Shown here in pieces: positions 29,201 to 39,514 of a stretch of 64,000 bases of DNA; positions within the stretch are counted from its first letter, which is position 1; the number at the start of each line of letters is the position of its first letter. Both the position numbers and the translations under genes were made by a program. This DNA is from Tethya wilhelma (Eukaryota; Porifera; Demospongiae; Tethyida; Tethyidae), in contig CAXIPT010000002.1 of NCBI GenBank assembly GCA_964030475.1, positions 9,630,984 through 9,694,983 on the forward strand. Direction: 5' to 3'. The notes under the pieces are model-generated. The model ran no database searches. It was not told the DNA's origin and saw only the letters and a list, made by a program, of their open reading frames with translations.

Positions 29201-29362
29201 CAATTTTGATTCGTGCATGCATGTTTATACAGATGAGAAAGAAATGGAAGGAGTTGAAGAACTATTGAAGAAGCATGAAGATTCAAAGTCAAGTATCCTG
29301 ATCTATTTTGAACCAAAAATATCTCCAATCTTAATTGGGTTTTCTGCTTTAATGGATAAAGT
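20242..29362 (+). CDS. Ankyrin-repeat protein with novel N-terminus and I9 propeptide-like module
   Basis: Exons: 20242-20304, 20763-20843, 20917-21165, 21256-21438, 21652-21687 (36-nt microexon), 21814-21955, 22360-22434, 22576-22700, then eight ankyrin exons 23386-23481, 24339-24437, 24829-24927, 25393-25491, 25703-25801, 26262-26360, 26644-26742, 27982-28075, then 28182-28424 and 29233-29362. All junctions are in phase. The N-terminal 200 or so residues (MATMELNSEELQLIYDVLKL onward) are helical in character and match no family that I recognise. The ankyrin exons encode one repeat each and alternate between a LLEGGADPNIANN type and a LLLKYQADVNAKNK type. After a Ser/Asp-rich linker comes EEELAPLYGPPDD and VPNQYIVKFKDGVN, then KSSILIYFEP and IGFSALMDKV, which is the I9 subtilisin-propeptide pattern seen in the gene at 39.5-54 kb. 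No subtilisin domain follows. The 3' end is uncertain: read-through past 29362 meets TGA at once (GTG TGA), and a spliced continuation to 30166 would stop near 30258. Confidence 0.75.
22050..22259. mobile_element. MITE, TACCGTATAGCTCCAAATTTT subtype
   Basis: TACCATCTAGCTCCAAATTT at the left and AAAACTTGGAGCTATACGGTA at the right, about 210 bp, intronic. Same subtype as 27486-27693. Confidence 0.75.
23565..24125. repeat. Inverted-repeat element with TAACCCTTTGA ends
   Basis: TAACCCTTTGAACACA at the left, CACTCAAAGGGTTA at the right; about 560 bp, no ORF. It fills most of the intron between ankyrin exons 1 and 2. Confidence 0.6.
24520..24709. mobile_element. MITE with TA duplication and a natural empty site nearby
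   Basis: Element 24522-24707 begins CCGTAATTTGAGATACTTTC and ends CAAATTACGG, flanked by TA on both sides. The paralogous intron at about 25580-25590 reads AAATTTAATAGTAATTTTACC with no insert and one TA. Confidence 0.85.
25016..25193. mobile_element. MITE, TACCGTAGATCGGGA subtype
   Basis: TACCGTAGATCGGGATCGAA at the left and AAATTTCCCGATCTATGGTA at the right. A homologous copy lies at 25900-26073 in the next duplicated unit, so it was inserted before the unit was duplicated. Confidence 0.8.
25900..26073. mobile_element. MITE, TACCGTAGATCGGGA subtype, duplicated copy
   Basis: TACCGTAGATTGGGAAATTT at the left, AAATTTCCCAATCTGTGGT at the right; same intron position relative to the A-type ankyrin exon as the 25016 copy. 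Confidence 0.8.
27157..27788. repeat. Inverted-repeat element interrupted by a nested MITE
   Basis: Left part has AGGATCCTGGAATA and repeated CTCGTATAA-TT-GAGT-GTAG motifs; the right end ATATTCCGGGGTCCTG is roughly complementary. The TACCGTATAGC-family element 27486-27693 lies inside it. Confidence 0.5.
27486..27693. mobile_element. MITE, TACCGTATAGCTCCAAATTTT subtype, nested
   Basis: TACCGTATAGCTCCAAATTT at the left and AAATTTGGAGCTATACGGTA at the right: perfect 20-bp inverted repeats. The arms continue as near-perfect palindrome around ACGAAAATTTTC. Confidence 0.9.
28477..29148. repeat. GGCCGGGTGAAAAACGG inverted-repeat element
   Basis: Left end GGCCGGGTGAAAAACGG with AAATCCGCAG, right end GCGGATTTCCACTCTCATTT followed by CCACCCGGG. 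The right end recurs at 30027-30068 (GGCGGATTTCTGCTCTCATT). Non-coding; it lies between the two I9 exons of the ankyrin gene. Confidence 0.55.
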
Positions 29363-29378
29363 GTGAGCATTCATGCAT

Positions 29379-30014
29379 AACTTATCGTACATTCAAACTT
29401 TCCCTGATGTCTCTTGTCAGAGATTTTTGCATTTTGACTTTCGCAGATGAGCTATGAAATATCCATACATTTGTATCATGGGAAGCCATACTTTCAAAGG
29501 TGCCGACAGGGAAATATCAGTTGTAGATACTGACCGCACTCAACCGCAGGGAAATATCTCTATATTCCACAGGAAATCCGGTGGAATATACATAGCAAGT
29601 TGAAAAAAACCAAGAACTGTCCAGTGAAAAGAGACTGTAGCGCTTGAGATTCTTCAGAAGACTACTAGAAGACAACGCTGTTGTTGTTTTTCTTCAAAGA
29701 TAGTCTTTGGTACCCGTTTCAAGTTCAAATTTTTAGCGTGCGAGCTGTCACAATTGTCTGTGTCTTGACCTTCGCNGTTTTAGTCTACGGTTCTTCTGGA
29801 ACGGGCATTCAAATGGCTTTCGAAATCTGATTGGCTGGTTTAATTGACATTATTGCGTAGCTTAGTAACGCTTGGCAACCTAGGTGACGCAATTGTAGGT
29901 AACCAGGATACAAGCATTTTAGAACATGCCTACTGATGGGCATTATCGCGAAATACACTCGGTAATAAACCCACTTCGTCTATTTCCGATAAAGCCCTAG
30001 TAGGCATGTTCTAA
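29379..30014. mobile_element. Palindrome-ended non-autonomous element, copy A
   Basis: 29379-29775 is virtually identical to 49589-49985. The element ends with a 96-bp palindrome, TTAGAACATGCCTACTGATG to CTAGTAGGCATGTTCTAA (29919-30014). Copy A is interrupted by an N at 29776, exactly where it stops matching copy B. Confidence 0.75.
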
Positions 30015-30165
30015 CATATACTTACCATATAATTCCGGCGGATTTCTGCTCTCATTTTCCACCCGGGCAGACATACACTGTTTGTTCTTGTGAACCAAGG
30101 TCTAGAATCCTAGTCAGTGTACTTATATGCCATAAAAGGATATGTATCTTTTTTTATTTTTTTAG

Positions 30166-31068
30166 GCAACGAAACATTTCTTTTTATATATTGGCACCGT
30201 TTTCCTGTGGGAAGAAGCCTCTTACAATGCTTCTGGCATCATCTGCCCTGTTACTGATGTAACCGAAGAATTCCAAACAGCCATTTCAAAAGATATCGAT
30301 ATTTTAAAGAAAGGTAGAATAACGGGAGCAAATTGGTTGGCCAAACAAGCATTCAAGAAAATCCCTGCTCTGAAAGAGTACTTACCATCTGAACTTAATG
30401 TCGAAGTCAAGTATACAGCCGAGGATGCAATGCATTTTAATGTATTGCAGGCTTCAAAGTCTAGAATTCCAAATCTAGGCTCTCTGCTGCATTGTTATAT
30501 TTTTCGTGGAGCACCTGACATAACATTAACAAAAGGCAAGCTCATTATCGTGGATAATGGTACTGATCTCAACAGCTCAGCAGAAGGTGACGACGACCTG
30601 GTCATTGAAAATGGAAAGCAAGCTGATTGTACCTCAGAATCAACACCACCTAAGCTTGGGGAGCTCTTGGCATCCATGTATATTTCATTACTTCAGAGGG
30701 TTGCTGCGATGTTTATTGACAAGCCGCGAAAAGCTATAGGAATATCAGAGGTGGACACTCGAGGATTATATATAAACAAATCTTTGGGTAGCTACATGTG
30801 CAGTTTGAAAATCCCTGTTATTAATGTTCAAAGTGAGCAAACAAATGAAATGGAAGTAACAATAAGGGATAGTGGTGTGGGATCCCTATGTCCACGTCAA
30901 TGGCTTGAGTTTCCTGTTAGATTCTGGCCTATATTAGTAGTGACTCTTTTGTGTTGTTCTTATAATATTTGTCTATGTTCTGTAAACATTTGTCATGCTT
31001 TTGTCTGTGTCCTGTACTTTTGTTGTAAACATTTGTCATACTGGTCTCCTTCTGTCCTTTCGTTGTAA
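30166..31068 (+). CDS. Unrecognised ORF, possibly a 3' exon or gene fragment
   Basis: Open frame from a plausible acceptor (TTTTTTAG then GCAACGAAACATTTC) to a stop at 31068, about 300 residues. It includes DVTEEFQTAISKDIDILKKG, IPALKEYLPSELNVEV, GAPDITLTKGKLIIVDNG, GELLASMYISLLQRVAAMF and EVDTRGLYINKSLGSYMCSL. Amino-acid composition looks like a real protein. The PDITL then KLIIVDNG pattern recalls a PD-(D/E)XK nuclease core, but the last acidic/Lys motif is not clear, so I do not assign a function. The frame does not agree in phase with the exon ending at 29362, so I keep it separate. The C-terminal stretch from about 30960 on is Cys/Phe/Leu-rich and runs into the minisatellite, and may not be native. 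Confidence 0.5.
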   Translation, partial: ATKHFFLYIGTVFLWEEASYNASGIICPVTDVTEEFQTAISKDIDILKKGRITGANWLAKQAFKKIPALKEYLPSELNVEVKYTAEDAMHFNVLQASKSRIPNLGSLLHCYIFRGAPDITLTKGKLIIVDNGTDLNSSAEGDDDLVIENGKQADCTSESTPPKLGELLASMYISLLQRVAAMFIDKPRKAIGISEVDTRGLYINKSLGSYMCSLKIPVINVQSEQTNEMEVTIRDSGVGSLCPRQWLEFPVRFWPILVVTLLCCSYNICLCSVNICHAFVCVLYFCCKHLSYWSPSVLSL

Positions 31069-31150
31069 ACATTTGTCATACTGGTCTCATTCTGTCCTTT
31101 CGTTGTAAACATTTGTCATGCTCTTTGTCCTGCCCTTTTGTTGTAAACTT
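30970..31150. repeat. Minisatellite, 40-bp unit
   Basis: About four copies of a unit with TTGTAAACATTTGTCATACT and GGTCTCCTTCTGTCCTTTCG. It overlaps the 3' end of the ORF above. 31151-31857 shows nothing else that I can name. Confidence 0.8.
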
Positions 31151-31857
31151 TACATTTCTAACAGTCCTTTTATTGATTGTGAGGAAATATCATTGTCAAC
31201 CAATTAGTCAGAGAAAGTATCTTGTACTATACTTGGAGTAAAAAGGCACCACCTGTAGTTTATATACATGTACAACTGTTTGACCACAATTGTCTATAAT
31301 ATAGGATAGAACACATGTTCTTACTACCATTCTAACCACTTCTTGCAAATGCAATAACTCATATGTAGTGTATAGTAGGAATGGGCTGACTGTCCTATAG
31401 ACGCAATACAAACTTGCTCAGGGGCTCTCCTTGACAGTCAACTGCATGAAAGCGCTTATGGAAAGCCACACCAGTGCTATTTTGCTGAGCCCATGAGGGT
31501 TATGGCCCAAAGGAGCGAATAACTGAGTATAGGGTAGGCGTGGCAAATACGGGACACCGTCACAAACGATCCTACCAGTAACAGTAGAAGCACTTTCCAG
31601 ATTTCATTTTACACATAGTAGTAAACTAGTAAATGCTCTATTATAATGTAGTTTCTCTCTTACTTCTTCATGCTTTGTTTGCAGTAAATTGAAGAAACAA
31701 AAAACATTCGTTTAATCAGGTAATATGAGACAGGCCACCCAATTATGGGACATCGTGAAAAAAGCTTTTTTTCCTCCCAGCTATATACATGCACATCACG
31801 CAAAATTTTACACAAAACAAAATTTAATAATAATTTCAAGGAAAAACAATATTACAC

Positions 31858-32115
31858 AAATACAAAAAACATTGGAAATGTAATGAGACACAGGAATGGC
31901 TAAATCGTAAAAAGAACACAAACAAGACTGATGGAATGGCTGTTGAGTGTGTTCCTGTATGGGCTGCATTTAACAATCTCCTTATTGAGTCTCTTATTTT
32001 GCCCACAGGAAGAATTCCTTACACACTCTTAACAGCCATTCCATCAGTCTTGTTTTTACGATTTAGCCATTCCTGTGTCTCATAATTTACATTTCCAATG
32101 TTTTTTGTACTTGTT
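31858..32115. repeat. Foldback element with ~90-bp arms
   Basis: Arms are almost perfectly complementary: ACATTGGAAATGTAATGAGA, CACAGGAATGGCTAAATCGT and GACTGATGGAATGGCTGTTG on the left (31868-31947) and their complements on the right (32020-32105), around a loop of about 75 bp. No ORF. Confidence 0.85.
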
Positions 32116-32370
32116 TGTTCTCATTTTTCTACAAATCACAATTGAGTAGCTAGCTACTAAGCTAGTAGTCTGGCAAGCCAGACTGTGGCCGGGCTGCTCA
32201 GTACTTCAGTTGAAGTTGTGTACTGAGCCTGCTTGATACTGAAGTGTAACACACATCTCAGTCATTTGCATGATTTGGAGGCAGGAGCTGTATCATAAGA
32301 TTTACTTGCCTTTCTATATGTTATGATAATCAAAGTCCTGATTCATTTTTTTAAGAAGAGCAACCAGGTA

Positions 32371-32755
32371 TCACAAAATAGTTCCAGGCAACTTGCACTT
32401 GAATTCCAAATAACGCACACTTTTGTGTATGGAAAGGGTCGTCGCCTTGTATCTAGCTACTCAATGAGAGGCGCTAAAAACCGATGGCAAAAGCGACTGT
32501 CCCGGAAGAAACCAAGTTCATTCGTTCAAGAATCAGCTTCTAAAAGTGAATAGTCTCTGAGAAAACTCGAGCCAAGATAGAAGAAGAAGAAGAAGAAGAA
32601 GAAGAAGAAGAAGATGGAGGTTTGGCATGTCTGTGTTTGTTACTTTAGCGATGGTTTTAGGTCATGTTTTTGGGCTCATTAGAAAGAGAAAGAGCTAAAT
32701 AGTAGCTTAAGAAGCCTTTTAGTGCTAAGCGCTCAGTTTTTGCAGAGTTATTTGC
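32371..32755. repeat. Dispersed repeat, copy 1 (with ORF remnant)
   Basis: Shares extended similarity with 44173-44600: TTTTAGGTCATGTTTT, GGCTCATTAGAAAGAGAA, GAGCTAAATAGTAGCTTAAG, CTCAGTTTTTGCAGAGTTAT. The 76-codon ORF here (32323-32553) is not kept open in the other copy. An (AAG)n run (32579-32613) replaces a short spacer. Identity unknown. Confidence 0.7.
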
Positions 32756-32920
32756 GTGAATATTTGTATTGCGCTAATGGGCCATCCGTGCCATTCCTGT
32801 GTACCCAGTACTACCGTACTGGGAATTACACAGCACACAATAGTTTCCAGGACAAACACCATAATATTAAATTTAATGTACAGTATTAATTTTACACATA
32901 GTTACCAGCTTACGGCTGAG

Positions 32921-34086
32921 CTACGAGCAGCTCTCACAGAAAAATTTATCTGGTAACTTCTTTCTACCCTTGAGCTTTGTACATTTCAGATGGAACCATA
33001 TGTCACAGACGTCACAACAGACCCAAGAACCATCAGCACTTGTACCACACTTCGGGCAAGTGGTAAAATCCGATTCACCAGAGATATCCAGCAGATGCAG
33101 GCCTTCTACTGCATCGGTAACATCACTGTCTTTGCTTGGTACAAATTTCTTCAATTGTTTACTCCTTTCCTTATCTTTTTGTTTTTCTAATTTCTTTTTC
33201 TCTCTTTCTTGCTTCTCTCCAACTGTTTTGCTTTGCTCTGTTCTTCTTTCTGTTTCTTTTCGGTTTCTTTGGCCTTTAGATGGTCAAGCACTTCATCATC
33301 TGTAATACATTCAGCTGGTGATGGCTTCTTTCGTTTCATAGCAGGTGGTGCTTTCGGAAGAACAAGGATTTCAGATAAAATTTCCAAAGAACTTTTACTA
33401 GTGGAAAAACTCTTTTTGCTACTTGAAACAGACAACGAGTCAGACACTGTTGCTTTGTCACCAACTTCTAAATCAGGGTAGTTTATCTTAAGCCATGCCA
33501 CATAGTTGGGGTCACTTATATCGTAGCCTTCCTCAAACCGATGTTCATATAACTTTTCCTGTTCAACTGTGAATGGAGGACTTAGTGTAGATGGCTTGCA
33601 AGTAGGCAATACATCGCCAGATGGAGGTGCAAAAGCATTTGCTGGTGCCAGCTGCCGGTCTTTTACTTCTCCTGGGTTTAAGGGGAAGATCCCACATTTT
33701 CTGAAACCATTTAACACATTGACAGTAGTAAACGAAAGAGGATATGCCTCTCCAACTAGAGATGCCAGCTTGTCTGAAGTTATAACTCTCCCTGGATGTT
33801 TCACTAAATATTTACTGCATACTTTGGAGAAGCTGCTCTCGAAGGGTTTGAAAACACCTATGTCGAGCGGTTGCAAAACATGAGTGCAGTGTGGGGGTAG
33901 GCACAACAAGTGAACATCGTTTGCACGGGCAAGCTCGATTAATTCAATTGAAATGTGTGATGCATGACCATCCTGAATGAGAAGCACTGGCCTGGTGGGA
34001 GGAATCTGTTGGAGGAAAAATTTAACCACTCTAGGTAAAGATCTCCATTTATCCAACCGCTTTCACTGGTTACAAATAGTGTTCCT
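32921..34086 (-). pseudogene. pogo/Tigger-type DDE transposase fragment with C-terminal PHD finger
   Basis: On the minus strand from 34086: TSESGWINGDLYLEW, then LLIQDGHASHISIELIELAR, LPPHCTHVLQPLDIGVFKPF, which carry the second and third catalytic Asp region of the DDE_1 family. A C-terminal PHD finger follows (CPKCG, CCDVCDIWFHLKC, FFCESC, stop 32921). Broken in at least two places: one base is missing in a T run near 34015, between the SESGWING block and the KFFLQQIPP block, and another frame change near 33195-33210 separates the Lys-rich linker from the PHD finger. The N-terminal HTH part and first Asp are absent because the sequence changes abruptly at the N at 34087. The element abuts the NACHT gene in the same frame, probably a contig join rather than a fusion. 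Confidence 0.85.
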
Positions 34087-34087
34087 N

Positions 34088-35465
34088 GTGAAGATGAGTG
34101 CTGTATATCGAGTTCTGTTACTCCAAAATAAAGACGGGAAAGATACTCACAATCTAATGCTAATGTTTGCAAGTTTTCTTGCAAGAAGTAGATTTGGTTT
34201 ACTGGAGGATTTCGTTGAATCGCAAACGAAGCCAAAAATTCTTGTAATGACTTGTGGTGAAAATTGTAATTGGTCACATCTTCAGAGATTGTCAAATAGT
34301 AGAGATCCATGTTTGTCATACTCTCAAGAGATGGAATACCATTGTTGAGGAGAAACATTGAAGTCAGCTGTTCTCTATCTTCAGGACTATCAGAATTTCC
34401 CGGTTTCATGGTAATATCTGCAAGTGCCAGCTCACATACATTGTAGAAATCTTCAAGTTGTCTTTCACTGAGTCTAGACAGGTCATTGATTTCTCTTCTT
34501 CTAGTAGGTGCATCTTTATTGAGAGCATAATTGATTGAGGACAGGGTCAATTTCAGCAAAATTGCTGTTAATGTGCTGGGTATTCTAGACTGCCTTCCTG
34601 TACAGAGGTTTATCAGAGGAAGCAAAAACAGTGGATTTTGGTGCAGATTTAATAAGAACTGGAAGTCTTCAAAACATTTAGACAGATTCTCTTGATCTCT
34701 GGGTCCAAGGGACTGCTTAATGTGGTCCTCAATGGAGCCAGCTGTGAAACCCAATACTTCAACATGGTGATTTATTTGACCACACTTCTTTATAGCAGCT
34801 GTGCTAACAGGTCTGGTTGTAACCACTACAGAGGCTGCTTGCAAGACCTCCTTTGAAATCACTTTAGCAATGACTGTATCTTCTATTTTTGCCTTTTTTG
34901 GAGAAAACTCATCAAATCCATCTAAAATGATCAATGTTCCTTTGTCACAAGAAGCAAGAACACTTTGTAGCTTAGTCTGCTCCTCTTTGTTTAAGGATGT
35001 AAGCTGAACAAGATGTCCAATTGTACTTAAATTGCTATCCGATGTGTTCGCCTTTCTCAGAGATACTAAGATGACAAGATGATATTGCTGTAAACACTTT
35101 CCATTAACCCAATCCACACAAGCTTGTCGAGCTAAGGTTGACTTGCCAACTCCAGGGGCTCCCTCAATAAGACACAAGGTAGAAGGTTTAAACCAATCGG
35201 TAATTTTTGACAAATAACTTGCTTCATTTGAATGGCTAAACTTATACTCATAAGATAGTGTCTGAAATGAACTATCAAATCTAGTAGAACTATAATATCC
35301 AAATAGAACTTTTCGTAGCTGCTCCATTATTTCTCTCCTCTTTTCTGATGGATCATGATCCTGTGCTGATTCAGAAGAGAATGGCTTGGTTGGTGGAGAC
35401 GTTTTGGTAAGAGAGATTTCTCCATCTGATTGAGCCGCATTTTTGCATCTCTCAGCAGTTGCCAT
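34088..35465 (-). CDS. NACHT-domain NLR-like protein, 3' end cut at an N
   Basis: 459 residues from ATG 35465, a possible start (it also follows a TTTACATAG acceptor-like sequence, so an upstream exon is possible). Walker A is GAPGVGKST at 102-110, Walker B TLIILDGFDEF at about 177-187, and a sensor-1-like VVVTTRPVS follows. The winged-helix/post-NACHT region contains FHHKSLQEFLASFAIQRNPP, closely like the tail of the first gene in the window. NACHT NTPases of this kind oligomerise after ligand sensing. The frame runs up to LDIQHSSS at the ambiguous base 34087 and then continues as transposase sequence. The gene at 1-3161 continues past the same point with kinase-linker sequence, so the natural C-terminus of this NLR is probably missing here. 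Confidence 0.88.
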
Positions 35466-38119
35466 CTATGTAAATGGAGTACAAAAGTGACCTTTAGAGG
35501 AACAAAAAAAAAAGCCAAACAAGTAAAACAATAGCACCATTGTTTTGATTCCCAAACCATGAATATGACAATGTTGGGTTATTGTGTGTAAGGTTTCTGG
35601 TCACAAAAAATAACTCCTTTTTACAACAAACCTACACACAGATTTTTACAAACTCCAAGACAAAATTAATATTAATAAAGTATAAGCAACATTATATTGC
35701 TATAATTAACAGTAATTTAGGCAATTTTAGTAGTCGAGCCTCCAACAAAAAATTAATGTAAATATTGGTGATTTAAATTAGGCCTATCCTACATGTATGT
35801 CATAAAAATTCCTCGTAGTTGATAAATTTTAGGTCGCTGCAGAGTACAGGGTTGGTGCTAAATAATTTCGGTAGCATCACCAAGTTACCCAGCTCCACCC
35901 ACTATTTTACAACTTTTTTTTCATGCATTTAGTTTTCAAAAATTTAACACGAAAAACTTTTTGAGATTAATTTTATGGTATTGCAATAGCATGAAAACAT
36001 TTTGCACACATTAATTTTAATAATAATATTATTATTTGCTGCTATTCTTTATACTGTTTGCCAAATCACCAAATTAAACATACTGCCCAAATATTTCCAG
36101 ATTTACAGTTAAATTACTAGAGCAAGAACAGCTATCAAATAGCATCTATTTGGGTGAAGCCATTAGGGGGTTGCAACAAAATTCATCATGGTAGATGAAA
36201 GAGACATAATTACTGGGCACATTGAGCTTAGCACTGAAAATTGAGCATAGATAGGTGGTCAAAATCAAGTTGTGCTACTTTTTTTACTTAACAATTCTAA
36301 AAAGAATATCAATGAGAATATTGGCAAACATGATCAACAGCAAGCAGCATTGCATGCTGCAAACCAGCCTAGATCACTAAGATCATATGCATAGTATTCT
36401 AGTCCTAACTTCTACATCTAGCGAACCGCAGAGTGAGCTATATGGTATCATTTCCAAGGTGCTCTAACCAAAATAGATAAAAGGGAGGTAAAAAAAGCCA
36501 GTTTGATTATAGTAGTAACTACTAGCTACATATGGCCTACTTAAATCGAACTAAACCAGGAATCATCGGACGGCTGAACCTGTTCAGGCTCCCATGGACC
36601 CAATTAACCCTTTCTCCCCTTTAAGAAAATTGTCTACTATGCCTATATGGCCTAAGGAAGGTATTGTGAACGCACCTATTTCACGATGAATTATCTGTGC
36701 ACAAGAAAGATGGCAGCGGTGCAGTCGATCAGCCACTTAACGATAATCACTGCGCGGCATTTTGACACAAAAGTTTTTTACACTCCCACACACAAAAATA
36801 TTTTAACTTACACAACATAAAGGATCAGAGATGGACAAAGAGGTCAATGGTTGGACTAGTACACTTGTTCAAGAAATTTGCTGACTTCAGACCAACACTT
36901 TAATTGAATTTCAATTAAATTAGTGACCGGAAGAAAATTCTCATTTAATTTAACACTTCTTCCAGCACAAGTGGTACATGGTATATACTACGCCAAATAA
37001 ATAAAAAAGTTGTGCACGATTTGTACCACAGTATGGTTGTAGTAAGAAGTTTTAATGGTCTCTCTGAATTTATACAAGGCCTCAATGTCATCAGGCCACT
37101 TAGCATACACAAATGGCATGATCGCACAATATCATGACATTGAATACTGCATGATTTTTGCTCCTGATGAAGATGGTACCAGATTTTGGTGCATATTATG
37201 TGATGAGTGTATATTGCCAAGTCATTATGGTGCATGTGATTGCTGACAATAATTTTACCGATAGCATTTGTTTTGTTATAATAGTATATTGTTACAACAT
37301 TCATCCCATCACATCACTATATATATGAATGAATGAAATTTTTGTAATGTCACACATGTGAATACATGCCTCAGGCCAAATCTGGCCTATGTGACAAAGA
37401 TGCAAGAATTACTAATCAATAAAAAAATAAATAAAAGAGTTTACTGTATAGTTATAATATAGTTATAGCAGGTGAAAAGGGATCATACGAATCATACATA
37501 ATAATTTATTATATATAATAGTTATAAAAAACAATTTACAGAAGAGAGAGAGAAGGTCAGAGAGTGCTTAGAGATGATATTATTATAGAAAATACTAAAG
37601 ACAATTATAGCAGATTTGACATACATGTACATACAAACACGAATAGGGACTACACATAAAACATGTATAATTTATAGGAAATTTATTTTATTTTTATCTT
37701 TTAAATACAGCAGGGATGGGCATTGGGGATGATCAGAGTAAAGGGGGTCAGGAATATGATAATAGATAATGTGCACAGTACATAAAATTAATTGTGATGA
37801 GTGATAAGGACACAGAAAAAGAGTTATTACTGTGAAATAAGGTTAGAGTGCAGATATGATTTTTTTTTCCTGTTAATAAAGCAGAGGCTGGGTGAGAGAT
37901 GATCAGAGTAAAAGGGGGTGGTAGGTAAAATAAGTGATAAATAAACAAAATACATAAAAGTAGTCATGTTGGGTGTTAACATGATAATAACCTGACAGAT
38001 GAATAAGTATCATGTGTGAAGTAAAGTTAATTAATTTTAATTATTAACACTTAACACACTTAAACACACAATTGTTGAGACTGGGACAAAGACGGGTTAG
38101 ACAAACACATTTTTTTTTT

Positions 38120-38190
<71 letters not shown>

Positions 38191-38691
38191 AGAGCAAGAT
38201 GCATAAAACTATAATAATAGGTAGATATAGCACAAAGTGTCAGTGAGCAAATCTTGGGCTATTGGTGTTACCTTAAGAGATTGCACCTGTTGGTGGTACA
38301 CAGCATTACTCACAATTTATTAAGCTATTAATTATTATCTGGTTTTTATTACAATAATAAAAATAATACCTAGCTATGCATAATTAAAATATCATGTGAT
38401 ATAATAATAGTCCCAATTAAGGCCTAGAAATGAATAATGACAAAATAATGTCCTGATCATGGAGTGTGTGTGTTCTCCATGTGCATGTCATGATGACAGT
38501 ATAAGGAGGGAAATTTTATATACTATAAGTGCAAATTTTCAGAAGAAATCAATATAATCATACCATTGGAGAGTGTAGAGAACATTCATAACTTTTTCAA
38601 AATCAATATTGTTTGGGCACTTCATTACCCCTATTCTCTATAACTTTTATACCTATATTGTTATCTTATTTTGAATGGCTCACATTGAACG
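35466..38691. other. Intergenic stretch without a recognisable gene
   Basis: AT-rich. 37055-37246 (+) is open and reads CMIFAPDEDGTRFW then CILCDECILPSHYG, suggestive of a small coding piece, but I cannot extend or name it. 37717-37945 contains two diverged copies of a 160-200 bp unit (GATGATCAGAGTAAAGGGGG and GATGATCAGAGTAAAAGGGG). 38122-38187 is a (GA)n run. Confidence 0.5.
38122..38187. repeat. (GA)n microsatellite
   Basis: About 32 GA units in intergenic sequence. Confidence 0.9.
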
Positions 38692-39078
38692 TTACTGCAT
38701 AAGAAGAGTAGCAATATTAAATTTCCTGCTCTTAATCATGTTCAACAAAGTTTCAAGAGCCTTCTCTGGGAAATGGTTTACATCAGTGATCAAGACATGT
38801 GCTAATTCAATATGATTACATTGACAAGCCAAATAAAGAGCATTGGCTCGATTTGGCATGCTAGTATAATGTTTTAAGAGTAATTGAGTGATAGTTACTA
38901 AGTTTGTAGAAAAATTAATACGGCCATGTTCTCCTGCAACCAGCATCAGCGGGGTGTTGCCATGTGAATCAGTTACGTACACATTGGCTCCTTTCTCTAG
39001 CAATAGCTCAGTAGATTCGATGTGGTGATTCCTAACAGCACAAGTCAATGGAGTACCTTCGTTCCTATCAGTTGCCAT
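38692..39078 (-). CDS. Short ankyrin-repeat ORF
   Basis: 128 residues from ATG 39078. Repeats: GTPLTCAVRNHHIESTELLL then EKGANVYV; then GNTPLMLVAGEHGRINFSTN, NLVTITQLLLKHY; then NALYLACQCNHIELAHVLI. The frame is also open upstream to 39111, so this may be the last exon of a longer gene whose other exons I could not place. The adjacent plus-strand gene starts 437 bp away in the divergent direction. Confidence 0.7.
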   Translation of the reverse strand: MATDRNEGTPLTCAVRNHHIESTELLLEKGANVYVTDSHGNTPLMLVAGEHGRINFSTNLVTITQLLLKHYTSMPNRANALYLACQCNHIELAHVLITDVNHFPEKALETLLNMIKSRKFNIATLLMQ

Positions 39079-39514
39079 TGTAGATTTATTCACTACATAG
39101 ATGTAGCACATTATTTTATTTTATCAAAATTTTGTTTTTTAATACTGTGATGATTGACAATGAAGTTCAGGATATCTTGATTAGGACCTATGCTAGATTT
39201 TAATAGATGATCATAATCCTTCATACAATGCTATGCTTATGATGAAAGTGTAAGAGTACTACATTTTTAATACAGACAATGAGTTTCTACTGATGGCATA
39301 GTGATACTTAGTCTGGGTATTCAGACTAAGTGATACTCTAGCTCTCTGGAATTTTAGGGTGTGGGTACTGGGTTTGGGGGATTTACCAGGGTAATACCCT
39401 CGAGGTCAGACCAGCGATAATAATTAGAGACTACCGTACGCACGTAGTCTCTAATGTATGCGCATGCGCAATGCCAATGAGTGAGCCACGTGTGCATACC
39501 CTCTGGAGCTAACT

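Noticed and set aside
30166..30258. Terminal exon of the ankyrin-I9 gene in the shifted frame
   Set aside because: The phase from 29362 gives a short hydrophobic tail ending at about 30258; possible, but there is no similarity to the equivalent exon of the paralogues (50344, 56077, 60730).
32323..32553. 76-codon basic ORF
   Set aside because: It lies in a dispersed repeat whose second copy (44.2 kb) does not keep the frame open.
37055..37246. Small Cys-rich ORF
   Set aside because: No start context, no splice partners and no family; kept only as a note in the intergenic entry.
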